A stretch of DNA of 21,599 bases from contig CAYFJO010000166.1 in NCBI GenBank assembly GCA_964343305.1, forward strand, positions 1-21,599. The letters run 5' to 3'. Below, piece after piece: positions 1 to 9,800 of this stretch (position 1 is its first letter; each line of letters starts with the position of its first letter). The notes beneath the pieces are model-generated. The model was given only the letters and a program-made list of their open reading frames with translations. It did no database searches and was not told the origin of the DNA. Both the position numbers and the translations under genes were made by a program. The DNA is from CAYFJO01 sp964343305. Lineage in GTDB: Bacteria; Planctomycetota; Planctomycetia; Pirellulales; Pirellulaceae.

Positions 1-312
1 CACGCGCGACATTTCGGGCGAGTTGACGGCAAAGGCGTTTGCGCGGGCGTCTTCCTCGCGGGGAAAATAGCCCGTCAAAAGAGACTCCGGAAAGGAGACG
101 ATGTCCAACTTCGCGTCGGCGGCCAACTCGAGGCCTTCGATCAATTTCGCCAGGTTGGCGTCGAAGTCGCCCTGTCGCACAACACATTGAAAATGCCCGA
201 TCCGAACATAGCGCGGCGACGACGCGGCATCTTCGGCACCACAAGCGACGCACCCCGACGGCACGAAACAACTCAGTACAACAAGCGAGAACACGACAGC
301 GAAACATCTCAT
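1..312 (-). CDS. Exported carbon-nitrogen hydrolase (nitrilase superfamily), N-terminal part only
   Basis: The minus strand encodes 104 residues before the window edge cuts the gene, so only the N-terminus is present. A hydrophobic leader spans roughly residues 4-19 and is followed by a Cys-rich stretch to about residue 24; a lipoprotein anchor is possible, but the lipobox is not canonical. The mature part opens with a beta strand (YVRIGHFQCVV) and then has the segment FPESLLTGYFP, in which E76 matches the catalytic glutamate of the nitrilase Glu-Lys-Cys triad. The Lys and Cys lie outside the window. The family hydrolyses nitriles, amides or N-carbamoyl compounds; the substrate cannot be told from this piece. 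The start at 312 is supported by GGAGG eight bases upstream. The gene is divergent from the DUF4838 pair and could share its control region. Confidence 0.85.
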   Translation of the reverse strand, partial: MRCFAVVFSLVVLSCFVPSGCVACGAEDAASSPRYVRIGHFQCVVRQGDFDANLAKLIEGLELAADAKLDIVSFPESLLTGYFPREEDARANAFAVNSPEMSRV

Positions 313-499
313 GGGAAGATCCTCCAAGACATCGTTGGTGATGAACAACGCAACCGCCTGCTCGAAGCGTTGCCTTGTTCGGGTTATTATGCTCTCCAAT
401 GATAATTGAAGGCTAGAACCAAATGCTCAGGATCGCAAGACTTGTTACTATTTGTACCGTCGCTAACGCCTGATGCCGTCCCCACATTGGAAACACACC
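313..499. promoter_or_regulatory. Divergent intergenic control region
   Basis: This spacer separates the minus-strand nitrilase-family gene from the plus-strand DUF4838 genes, so both promoters should lie here. It contains AT-rich patches (TTATTAT at 384-390 and TGATAAT at 400-406) and a short inverted repeat (CAACGC near 347, GCGTTG near 368). No -35/-10 pair with good spacing stands out on either strand, so no specific promoter is called. Confidence 0.4.
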
Positions 500-2971
500 A
501 TGACCCTTCGCATGCGCATCGTTACGCTGATCCTCATCACACTCGCCGCCACCACCGGCGCACACGCCGCCAACCCTAAATGGGCCGTCACATGGCTGGG
601 CAATGTCAACCTCGAGACCAGCGTCTACCGAATTGACGGCACCGCTGACAAAACACTCGCCAACATGCTCACCAAAGTGCTTGGCGTCGATGTGCCCAGC
701 GTCCCGTGGGAGCAGGCCGACGCCGACAACCTTTTCCTGATTACGTCAAAAGAAAACGCCCCGCCCGACATCGCCGCCAAACTCGACGGCAAGAAGCCCG
801 ATGCGTTCCTCATCCAATACCCCGTGCAATTCAAAGGTAAAACCGTCTGCATCCTCGTTTCGCAAGACGATAAGGCGTACGACTACCCCGTCTACGAATT
901 TCTCCGGCGAGTCCTCAATGTCGAATGGGTCGGCCCCGGCGAAATCGGCGAGGTCTACACTCCGCAGCCCGACTGGACATTGCCCGAACAACTCTACATC
1001 TTTGACGAACCCGACTACATCATGCGCCTGTGGAGCGGCCAATCGTTCAGCTCGCGCCCATGGCTGGCGCGGCAGTCGCGCATGAGCTTTCACCATGCAC
1101 TCGGCGTCGTCTTCGCGCCGTCGAAGTATGCCGAGTCCGACCCCGATGTCTATCCGCTGATCGACGGCAAACGCCTCGTTCCCGATCCGACCAAGACGCA
1201 CTCGTCCGGTTGGCAACCGTGCCTGTTCAACCCCAAGTCCATCAAAATCGCCACCGACTACGTCAAGGAGCAAATGGCCAAGGGGCAAATCGCCGCGAGC
1301 CTTTCGGTGAACGATGGTGCGGGCAATCATTGCCAGTGCAACCTATGCACCGCGCAGGACACCAAGCTCCCGCGACGTAGTGCGTGGGACCTGTCCGACC
1401 GATACTTTCGGTTCTACAACAAAGTCATGGAAGATGTGCTGAAAGAATACCCCGACGGCCACATCGCCGTACTCGCCTACGGGCCCACGTCCCAGCCGCC
1501 GCAGGAAACGAGGATTAACAGCCACATCCTCACGCTCAAGGTTGCGGCCACGCCAAAAGAACTGCGAGAATGGGGCGACGCCGGCGCAGCGCCGAATCTT
1601 TACATGTGGCTGTGGGACGGCGGCTTCCTCACTGTCCGCCCAGACATGCATCCGATCGCCAAGCAGGTCCGAACCTGCCACGACCTGGGCGGCTTTGCGC
1701 TTTACTCTGAGATCATCGCAAATTGGGTCGTCAGCGCGCCGAAGTTTTACGTTCTGGCCAACCTCTTGTGGGATACGTCGCGCGACGTCGATCAACTGCT
1801 CAACCACTACTGCCACACCGCCTATGGCAACAACGCCGGTCCCGCCGTCGAACGCTACTTCAGCCGTTGGTGGAAGATCTACATGCGATTCGACGACCCC
1901 TACCGAACGGTCCACGGCTGGCGTAATACCGAACAATTCGAACATCTCACCCGCGCCGACCTGCTCGTTCTCAACGACGCAATCAACGAAGCTCAGGCCG
2001 CCGACATGACCCAGCGCCAGCGCACGCGGCTAGGCTTCCTCAAAACCTACCACCAGTGGATGATGCTCAACGCCGAGCAATGGCTCACCGCGCAGGACAT
2101 GCAGAATCCGCAGTGGATTGCCGACCACTCGGCCGAGGGCATCCTCAATGCGCTCGATGCCGCGCACGACATCACCCCGCAATTCACCGCCATGTGGAAC
2201 GATGTCATCTATCCCGACAAAACCGGATGGCTGATCGACATGAATTACAGCAAAGCCGACCCCGCACAGAGACGCGACTACTGGGGCAGCTTCACCGGCC
2301 AGTTACGCACCATGGTCGATAGCGCCTTCGAGTCGGCGGCCTACGACGCACTGTGCGCCGTTAGCGATCGCATGTCCAAGCCCGACGCAATGGCCTACTG
2401 GCAGGACGCCCGTCAGCAGCGTTCACATCTGGCAACGTGGATCGACGCGCAGATTCGCCGCCTCAATGGCGAAGGTGGCACAAACGTCGTCATCAATGGT
2501 AACTTTGAAAACAGCAAGCAAGGCGACCCTCCCATTATCGAAGGCTGGAAGGTTTACGAACAGTATGGCATGGTCGAAGGCGTTCACTCCAAATACGCCT
2601 TCACCAAAGGCTCCGGCCGCGACGGCTCGATCGCCGCGGGCATGGGACACGGCGCGTATCCTGAACTGCGCAGCTTCGCCAAGCTCGAGGCTGGCAAGCG
2701 TTATCGCTTGTCTTTCTGGTATAAAACTGAAAAGTACGAACGTGACGGCAAGTTCTTCATCTACCGCGTCAAAGGCGGAATGAACAAGACCCGTCCCGAC
2801 GTCGAACGATTTTTCGCCCAAGGCCTCGAACCCACCGACGGCAGGTGGCAACGCGTCGTGCGCATCCTCTCAGTCGAACACACGTCCGACTACATGATCA
2901 TGCTCAGCTTCTATCACGTGGGCGAAAATGAATGGGTACGATTTGATGATATCGAACTTCTTCCGTTATAA
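500..2971 (+). CDS. Secreted DUF4838 protein with C-terminal carbohydrate-binding-like domain (paralogue 1)
   Basis: The frame is open from an ATG at 473 (832 residues), but the ATG at 500 is preferred because it begins a standard signal peptide (MTLRMRIVTLILITLAATTG, cleavage after AHA). Residue numbers here count from 473. Residues about 36-170 resemble the alpha-glucuronidase-type N-terminal domain found in front of DUF4838. Residues about 180-450 match the DUF4838 core, with the signature SLSVNDGAGNHCQCNLC (N280, D281, C287, C289, C292). Residues about 671-832 begin with NVVINGNFEN and end with WVRFDDIELL, the pattern of a CBM4/9-like jelly roll. The likely role is binding or cleaving a polysaccharide outside the cytoplasm; no activity is proven for the family as far as I know. 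Its 3' end overlaps the next DUF4838 gene, so the two are probably one transcript. Confidence 0.85.
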   Translation: MTLRMRIVTLILITLAATTGAHAANPKWAVTWLGNVNLETSVYRIDGTADKTLANMLTKVLGVDVPSVPWEQADADNLFLITSKENAPPDIAAKLDGKKPDAFLIQYPVQFKGKTVCILVSQDDKAYDYPVYEFLRRVLNVEWVGPGEIGEVYTPQPDWTLPEQLYIFDEPDYIMRLWSGQSFSSRPWLARQSRMSFHHALGVVFAPSKYAESDPDVYPLIDGKRLVPDPTKTHSSGWQPCLFNPKSIKIATDYVKEQMAKGQIAASLSVNDGAGNHCQCNLCTAQDTKLPRRSAWDLSDRYFRFYNKVMEDVLKEYPDGHIAVLAYGPTSQPPQETRINSHILTLKVAATPKELREWGDAGAAPNLYMWLWDGGFLTVRPDMHPIAKQVRTCHDLGGFALYSEIIANWVVSAPKFYVLANLLWDTSRDVDQLLNHYCHTAYGNNAGPAVERYFSRWWKIYMRFDDPYRTVHGWRNTEQFEHLTRADLLVLNDAINEAQAADMTQRQRTRLGFLKTYHQWMMLNAEQWLTAQDMQNPQWIADHSAEGILNALDAAHDITPQFTAMWNDVIYPDKTGWLIDMNYSKADPAQRRDYWGSFTGQLRTMVDSAFESAAYDALCAVSDRMSKPDAMAYWQDARQQRSHLATWIDAQIRRLNGEGGTNVVINGNFENSKQGDPPIIEGWKVYEQYGMVEGVHSKYAFTKGSGRDGSIAAGMGHGAYPELRSFAKLEAGKRYRLSFWYKTEKYERDGKFFIYRVKGGMNKTRPDVERFFAQGLEPTDGRWQRVVRILSVEHTSDYMIMLSFYHVGENEWVRFDDIELLPL

Positions 2972-5426
2972 ATTGCTCGTCCTCTGCCTGCTGCTGACGC
3001 TTCCCTGCGCAGCGCAGGCGATCACGCTCGATGCGAAGACCCATATCGTAATCGTCGAGACGGGGTCATTCGACAACGCCGGTGGCGCGCTGACCGATAC
3101 TCTCAGCAAATACCTACTCGCCGCGCTGCAACGCGAAAGCCTCGATGGTGATGGCCCCACCGTCACTATCACCCTCGAAGCGCATTACGCCTTCTGGCAG
3201 GACATCCCGACCAATGAGCTAACCAGCGTCCGTGACATTGACAGCTTCACTGTCATCATCAGCGATGCGACCGTTCGCATCAAAGGCCTCACCCTCCTTG
3301 CCACCGGCTACGGGATGATGGACTTTCTCGAAAACGACATCGGCATTACCTGGCTGTTCCCTGGCGACCTGGGCGTAGCGCTGCCGGACAAACCGGTTTT
3401 CACCCTCAAATCAGCCACCCGCACGGCCCGACCGGCAATCGCCAGCCGCATCCTCAGCGGACATCTCTACCGCAACCGGCAATACGCTCTCAAGTACAAC
3501 GTCTACACCGGTGCGCTCGCCGGTTGTAGCGGATTCTTCAAAGCCCATGACTACTTCAAAGCCATGCGTCCGCGGTTTCTCGCCTACTCGTCGCACGCCT
3601 TGTTTCACATCTATCCCCCGAAAAAGATAGCCGCAGAGTATCCGCAGATCATGCCGATCAAAGACGGCAAACCTGTGCAGGTCGACAAAATAAAGCCACC
3701 GCACGGCGGACCGTTTCATGCGTGGCAGCCTTGCTACGCCAAGCAGGCGACGTACGATCTGGCCATCGCGTATGCGCGCAAGCGTTTCGACGAGGGCGCA
3801 TACATGGTCAGCCTCGGCGTCAACGACGGCCGCAACATCCTGTGCGAATGCGACCACTGTTCGAGCATCGGCTGGCCTCACGTTTATTACCAATTCGTCA
3901 ATCGCGTCGCCGAAGCGTGCAAGGATTACTACCCCCCGCGCATGATCGGCGTCATGGCCTACGGCAGCGCAGGCAAATCGCCGGTCGGCATGTTGCTGCG
4001 CGACAACGTTTCCGTCACCGTCGTCGCACGCGACGCCGACGTTTTCCGCACATGGTCGACCATCTCGAGGCACTTGGGCATTTACGAATATCTCTATGGT
4101 TTGTGGTACTGGCTGCCGCAGATCCCCCTCGATGCGATGTCGAGCAACGCGAAGTTCTACCGCGATAACAACGTCGAAAACATCTACGCCGAGGCCTATC
4201 CGGTGTGGGCTTTCGACGGGCCAAAGCTCTATATCCGCTGGAAGCTGATGTGGGATCCGGACCTCGACGTACGCGCAGCGCTTGCGCGCTACTGCGAGGC
4301 CGCGTTTGGCAAGGGGGCTGCGCCCATGACCAAACTGTACGAACACTGGGCCGCGAAGGTTGCGTACTTCCACGAGCCCGACGGCTTGTCACCGATGGTC
4401 GATATGCATCTGCGCCAGAGGCCGGCGGAGCAGTTCGCCAGGTGCACCAAGGGCGATTACGCGCGGACCGACGCGCTGCTGTCACAAGCAGCGCTCGCGG
4501 CCGACACGGATGAGGATCGCAAACGCATCGAGATGGTCCGGACGTTTTTCGATTACAGCAAAACGCTGCACGCGATGTACGCGCTGGGCGCCGACTTGAC
4601 CAACGCTGACGCGCCGATGGCAGTAAACGCCGCAGCCGACCGCATCAACGTCCTGCACACCAAACGCATCGCGCTCTCGGACACCATGGCGGCGCGTGAC
4701 GAATGGTTCATCGGCACGTCCAGTACCCACGAGATGATCACCGAGACGCGCTGGGCTGCCGGACGCGACGTCGAACAACAGCTCGACGTCCTCCTCAAGG
4801 CGATGGCCTACACCGCCGCGAAAATCAACGGCCCCGATTCGTCCGAACTGCGCGACCTTTCTTCGGAACTACTTCGCTACGCCATCCCCAGCACAGTCGA
4901 GCCGAAGAAACCCCACGTTCGCAAGCAGCACGCATGGTACAGCAAGGATCGCTACGTCGTGATGCAGGTGGTCCAGGACGGCAACGCCGTCACTTTCACG
5001 CCGACCGCAAAAGGCGAAGCTCTCGATCCGACCAAGACCTATTGGATCAACCTCATACTCCTCAACGAGCCGATCGACGGCAAGACGGCGTTCGTCTTCG
5101 ACTTCGACCTCGACGGTGCCGACGGCAGCGTGCAATTGATGGGACAAGTCGGCAGCAACAACCGCAGCCTAAGTGTCATCTCGCAAAACGTGTCCCTTCG
5201 CGCTAACGGCCAAAAGGCACACAAGCGATTCATCCTCGAACCGCTGTTTATCCACAACAAGACAGGCCAACCCGTCACGACCTATCGCCCCGCGGATGAT
5301 GGTGACTTCGTCAAGTCCCACATCAATGTCTTCATCCTTTACACCCCACGATCCGCAAACGCGACACTCTCCGGCGTGGTCCGCGTCGATAAACTCACGT
5401 TGCCTCCCGTTGATACAGCACCGTAG
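2946..5426 (+). CDS. Secreted DUF4838 protein (paralogue 2)
   Basis: The open frame begins at an ATG at 2928 (832 residues), but the ATG at 2946 (residue 7) gives a cleaner signal peptide, MISNFFRYKLLVLC through about AAQA. Either start overlaps the end of the preceding gene, by 44 or 26 bases, which points to translational coupling. Numbering from 2928, residues about 33-155 form an alpha-glucuronidase-like N-terminal domain (RIKGLTLLATGYGMMDFLE, GITWLFPGDLG). Residues about 165-470 are the DUF4838 core with MVSLGVNDGRNILCECDHC (N299, D300, C306, C308, C311). Unlike its neighbour it has no obvious GNFE-type domain; its C-terminal 180 or so residues look beta-rich and end in a jelly-roll-like segment (HINVFILYTP, VVRVDKLTL). 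Function is unknown; a glycan-active role is an inference from the fold family and context. Confidence 0.83.
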   Translation: MISNFFRYKLLVLCLLLTLPCAAQAITLDAKTHIVIVETGSFDNAGGALTDTLSKYLLAALQRESLDGDGPTVTITLEAHYAFWQDIPTNELTSVRDIDSFTVIISDATVRIKGLTLLATGYGMMDFLENDIGITWLFPGDLGVALPDKPVFTLKSATRTARPAIASRILSGHLYRNRQYALKYNVYTGALAGCSGFFKAHDYFKAMRPRFLAYSSHALFHIYPPKKIAAEYPQIMPIKDGKPVQVDKIKPPHGGPFHAWQPCYAKQATYDLAIAYARKRFDEGAYMVSLGVNDGRNILCECDHCSSIGWPHVYYQFVNRVAEACKDYYPPRMIGVMAYGSAGKSPVGMLLRDNVSVTVVARDADVFRTWSTISRHLGIYEYLYGLWYWLPQIPLDAMSSNAKFYRDNNVENIYAEAYPVWAFDGPKLYIRWKLMWDPDLDVRAALARYCEAAFGKGAAPMTKLYEHWAAKVAYFHEPDGLSPMVDMHLRQRPAEQFARCTKGDYARTDALLSQAALAADTDEDRKRIEMVRTFFDYSKTLHAMYALGADLTNADAPMAVNAAADRINVLHTKRIALSDTMAARDEWFIGTSSTHEMITETRWAAGRDVEQQLDVLLKAMAYTAAKINGPDSSELRDLSSELLRYAIPSTVEPKKPHVRKQHAWYSKDRYVVMQVVQDGNAVTFTPTAKGEALDPTKTYWINLILLNEPIDGKTAFVFDFDLDGADGSVQLMGQVGSNNRSLSVISQNVSLRANGQKAHKRFILEPLFIHNKTGQPVTTYRPADDGDFVKSHINVFILYTPRSANATLSGVVRVDKLTLPPVDTAP

Positions 5427-5734
5427 CCGATGTCCGTGTTGCGGCAGCCTGTCCAGTCGGATTCATAGCCACTACGCGACACCAGCACCAAGGCTCGTCG
5501 CGTCGCGCAATCGAAATGAAGACACCGAAGACTCGGCTTGTTCGCAGAGGGGGCGTGCCCGACGTGGTTTACCAACGTTGCACGCCCGAGTTAGGATTGA
5601 CAACAAGATGGAACTGCCGAGCCGATACAATTTCCAGTGGCAGTTCGCATCTTGGTTTAAGTGTCGAGAAACGTCTTTCTTGACCTCCGCGGGGTTCTAC
5701 ATAATCTTCAAAGCACGCATCGATGAGGTTACTC
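5427..5734. other. Intergenic region upstream of the NHL gene
   Basis: No credible gene lies in these 308 bases. A consensus-like TTGACA is at 5597-5602 and TACAAT at 5626-5631, but their 23-base spacing is too long for a normal sigma-70 promoter. An imperfect inverted repeat (AAGATGGAACTGCC at 5605-5618 against GGCAGTTCGCATCTT at 5639-5653, one bulge) encloses the TACAAT. It could be a leader stem-loop for the NHL gene or a weak terminator for the DUF4838 pair; there is no U-run after it. Confidence 0.45.
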
Positions 5735-6832
5735 ATGCACAAGCGATTCTTTCCTGCACTTTTGGTTTTGATGGCCGCAGCTCGCTGGGTTTGCGCCGGC
5801 GACGCGGGGACGGTTGAGACCGTCGCCGGTACCGGAAAGGCCGACGATGGTGGCTCGGGGGGACCGGCGCTGGAGACCAACGTGGGAATGCCCTTCGGCG
5901 TTGAAATCGGACCCGACGGGGCGTTGTATATCACCGAGGTGAGCAATCACCGCGTTCGCCGGCTCGATCGAAAGACCGGCCAGTTGACGACCGTCGCCGG
6001 ATGCGGTGAGAGGGGGTATTCGGGTGACGGCGGACCGGCGACCGAAGCTCGGTTGAACGAGCCCTACGAGGTACGCTTCGACAAGCACGGCAACATGTAC
6101 TTCGTCGAAATGATGAACAACCTCATCCGCCGCGTCGACGCCGAGACGAGAATAATCTCCACCGTTGCCGGCCGGCCAAAGATGGGTTTTCGCGGGGATA
6201 GCGGGAAGGCGGCTGACGCGTTGTTTCAGCATCCGCACAGCATCGCGCTGGACGAAAAAGGCTTCCTTTACGTGGCCGACATCGGCAACCGTCGCATTCG
6301 ACGGATCAACCTGGTTAAAGGCACCATCGAAACCATCGCCGGCACCGGTGCGCGGGTCATGCCCAAGGACGGCACACATGCACGCGGCAACCCGATGATG
6401 GAGGCACGAGCGCTCGCCATCGACGGGCGCACCCTGTGGATTGCCCTGCGCAGCGGCCACAGCGTGTGGAAACTCGACCTGGAGACGGGCATCGTACACC
6501 ACGTAGCGGGAGGAGGAAAAATGGGCTACAGCGGCGATGGCGGTCCGCCTGAACAGGCTACATTCAATGGACCAAAGGGAATTGCCGTCGGCCCGCAAAA
6601 AAACGTGTTTGTCGTCGACACCGAAAACCAGGTGATCCGGCGGATCAACCCGAACAAAGGCACGATCGACACCGTTGCCGGCATGGGGCCGCACGCGAAA
6701 GGACCAGGCGGCGACGGCGGACCGGCGACGCAGGTGGAAATGAACCGGCCGCACGGCATTTGCATCGCCCCCGACGGCTCGATTTACATCGGCGACAGCG
6801 TCAATCACCGCGTCCGACGAATTGTCCCGTGA
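5735..6832 (+). CDS. Secreted NHL-repeat six-bladed beta-propeller protein
   Basis: The start at 5735 is chosen over the in-frame ATG at 5723 because GAGG (5725-5728) sits six bases upstream and the protein then begins MHKRFFPALLVLMAAARWVC, a signal peptide. The mature part is six repeats of about 55-60 residues. Most open with T(V/I)AGxG, and several continue with GYSGDGGPAT. Each carries a strand pair of the type GVEIGPDGALYITEVSNHRVRRLD. The fourth repeat is the most divergent (ARALAIDGRTLWIALRSGHS). The whole protein is one NHL propeller with no attached catalytic domain visible. In planctomycetes such proteins are usually exported and presumed to bind ligands or proteins; no enzymatic role can be claimed. 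It is convergent with the 1204-residue gene, with 25 bases between stops and no visible terminator. Confidence 0.88.
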   Translation: MHKRFFPALLVLMAAARWVCAGDAGTVETVAGTGKADDGGSGGPALETNVGMPFGVEIGPDGALYITEVSNHRVRRLDRKTGQLTTVAGCGERGYSGDGGPATEARLNEPYEVRFDKHGNMYFVEMMNNLIRRVDAETRIISTVAGRPKMGFRGDSGKAADALFQHPHSIALDEKGFLYVADIGNRRIRRINLVKGTIETIAGTGARVMPKDGTHARGNPMMEARALAIDGRTLWIALRSGHSVWKLDLETGIVHHVAGGGKMGYSGDGGPPEQATFNGPKGIAVGPQKNVFVVDTENQVIRRINPNKGTIDTVAGMGPHAKGPGGDGGPATQVEMNRPHGICIAPDGSIYIGDSVNHRVRRIVP

Positions 6833-6857
6833 CAGCGCTGCCGCGTTGCGGGCAAGT

Positions 6858-9800
6858 CTACTTCCAGCCGCGCGGAACTTTGAACGTGCCGCGGTAGTTG
6901 AGGACCGCCCTGTTGTTGTGCCGGTTCAGGTCGTCGATCTTCTTCTCCGGGTCGATTTCGACGACGATCCGGCTCCAGGCATTGCCGTCGATGTTCTTCA
7001 CCTCGACGGTTTTGAAGCGTGGCTTTAGATCGAGCGGCGCTTCGATCGGTCCGGTGTGCTTCTCGCCGTTGATCACCACGCGGCCAGTTCTTCCGTCCCG
7101 GACGCGCACCAGCACGTCGTCGACCGGCCTGGTGCCGTTATTGTAGACGCGGACCACCAAGTGCTCGCCGTAGACCAGCTCGATCGAGCTGTGGCCGATC
7201 GCCGGGTCCGGCTTGTCGAAGTCGAGCGATGCGGTTTTGACCGGCCGGACTGAAAGAATCGACGCCTGACCGGGCGGCAGGGTGAAATCCAAATACGCCC
7301 CGCGGTCCAGCGCCATGCGTTTTTGCCATAGTGTCTCTTCCGGCTGGCCGTCGTCGTTGTCGTCTGCGGCCAAGGTGACGTCGAACGTGCCGTGACATCG
7401 CCACACGCGCAACTGCACGGGGTGGGCGTCGTCGGTCATGGGATAAAACCGCGTGGTGAATTGGTTGGGCAGGTTTTCGGTCACCAGGGCGGCCACCTCG
7501 TCTGCGCCCTTGGTGTAGCTGATCGCGTGTTGCGGCCACATTAGCCCGCTCGATCCGCGGTTGGCCGCCAACGCGCCGATCCGAGAACGGATCACCGATC
7601 CGCGCGGCAGCGGATTGCGGTCCATCGAAGGTTGGGCCGGACCGTTCAGCCAGTCATGACTGTAGAACCACTGACAGATGCCTTTGTACGAATCGACTAG
7701 GAAGCGGTCGTCGCCGGTTATTTTCCAGTCGAACCAGTGCTGATCGGTTTCCAGCGACGCCCAGTAGTGCCGTAGCGGCGGCAGCGGCTGGTATTCCTTG
7801 CGGTGCGCTGCGCGAATCGCGTCGGAAACGCCGACCTGGTTGATCCACGGGATGTGGCTGCGCGGACCGTAGCGGCCCAGCGGCTGCACGGCGCTTTCGC
7901 GATAGCGCTCCTCGGCGGCGGTAAGATCGGTGAGATGATCGTGGGCGAGACCGAAGAACGGGCCAGCCTTCGCTTCCAGGCCGATGAGATAATCCGCGGC
8001 CCGCGGATGGCGGTTGTACCAGGTTAGATATCCGAGCGGCACGAGGATGTCCGTTTGATGCCCGGCGCTCTTCTTCATCATGGTAAAGGCCCCTTCGGTC
8101 CAAACGCCCTCGGGACCGACCCAGTGCGATTTAAAAATGTAGCCGCCTTGCGGATCATCGGCGATCCAGTGCTTGACGTGCCGGGCGGCCGCGAGTGTGC
8201 GGGCGTAAGCCACCGGATCGCCGTAATCGACCAACAGCCGCATGCCCAGTCCGCTGGTGCCCTCTTCCGAATAGTGGCCGGCATCCTGCGTGTACTTGCC
8301 GACGCCGTCGTCGAGCTGGTATTGCCATAGGCCGTCCCAGTAGCGACGCATGGATCGGTGGATCTTTCCACTCCCGTCCAGGCAGAGCATGTAGCCGATC
8401 CAGTTTTCCACGTGCGTAGAATCATCGTTCCAGACGCCGCCGTACTCCCCGGTTCGCACCTGTTTGTGGTCGATGTTCCAATGCACGTGCTCGCGCAATC
8501 GGCTGACCGCGCGCATCTGCCAGAAGGCCCAGTCGGGCACGCCGGCAGGTTTATTCGGCACGGGCATTGTCAGCGGCGGGACGTCGATTCCCACGATGTC
8601 GGGCCGCTTGCCGTCGACGCGCTCCCACATCTGCCGGAAAGGCATTCGCTTCGGGGCAAAGTGGGCGAGCCAGACAAGCGGCTTCTGCAGCCGCGGGTCG
8701 CCGTAGGCGTGGCCTTCCATCAGTTCGGCGTACGCTTCGCGCATCCATTCGACCTGGTCGTCAGCGGCTTTCTCGACAACGGCGTCGATTTCGGCCGTCA
8801 GCAGTTTCAAAGTGCTGCCGCCTTTTCCCATCACCCAGCGGACCGCTTGGCCCGCCGTCAGCTTAAGGCTGATCCCCACGCCAGGCAGTTCGATTTCCTC
8901 AATCTTTGCCGCGGCACCGCGGCCCGATCGCTTCCGCACTTTCATCGGCGGCTGATGAATGACCGGCCGGCCGGTGAGACGGATAACAAACCGCTGTTGC
9001 TTCTTCGACGCTCCGGGCTGAAGGACCACGTCGCCGGCCAGCCAGACGCGTTCGGTATCGACCGGTTCCTTCACTTCGATGCGCACCGGCGTCGGTTCGT
9101 TCAGCCCGTCGACAACCAGTTCCACCTGCACCCCGCGACAGCCGAGAGCCTCGCTGGGCGGTTCGGCGATCGCCTGAAAACCGCCGAAGGCGGGAGTGTC
9201 GAGCGTCCACGCCGGTGCCGCTCGCCCGACGGCACGCAGCGGATTCCAAAACCGCCGCGGCACTTCGGCCTGCAGCGTCGCGCCCTGATCGGTGTCCGGA
9301 AAAGAGTCGGCCGCGGCGAAGGTGTAGTCGACCGAACCGGCGACTTCCGCATCTTCGAACGGCTCGACGCGGTAGAAATCGATTTGCCCCATTATTCCCG
9401 CGCGGCGCTTGAGCAGCAGTTCGGTATCCTCGATGGCTTCGGGAAGCTGGGCGTGCCAGAACATCGCGTGCGGCACGTCGAAGTCCAGAACCGTTTCCGC
9501 TCGCTGGTCGAAGTTGGCGCGGCGGGCAAGACGTCCTTGAAAATGCCGCGTGGCAAACAGCCGCACGCGATCGTACGACGAGCCGGGATCGAGTCGGATG
9601 GCAAGTTGCTGCCCGCGAATTGACGGTCCGTACTTGCTGCCCGGCCACGGGCTTCGCAACAGTCCCTCGTACGGATAGGCGACTGGTCGTTTTGCATCGA
9701 CACATTGGTTGATCCGCGCGAAGGCGAGCTTGACAGGGCGGTCGGGATGAACCTCCGGTAAATTGGCCCGGCTGATTCCGGTCCAGCCCATGCGGGCCAG

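Noticed and set aside
3411..4373. A 320-codon minus-strand frame inside the second DUF4838 gene
   Set aside because: Antisense shadow with no domain signature; the sense frame carries the DUF4838 motif.
5173..5817. A 214-codon plus-strand frame bridging the DUF4838-NHL gap
   Set aside because: It overlaps both real genes out of frame and its translation is Ser/Arg-rich noise.
5729..6808. A 359-codon minus-strand frame opposite the NHL gene
   Set aside because: It mirrors the NHL repeats in the antisense frame; the plus-strand protein has a signal peptide and six clear blades.
8358..9623. A 421-codon plus-strand open frame inside the 1204-residue gene
   Set aside because: It is antisense to a gene with clear signal peptide and domains; its translation is His/Arg-rich without recognisable motifs, as expected for a high-GC shadow frame.
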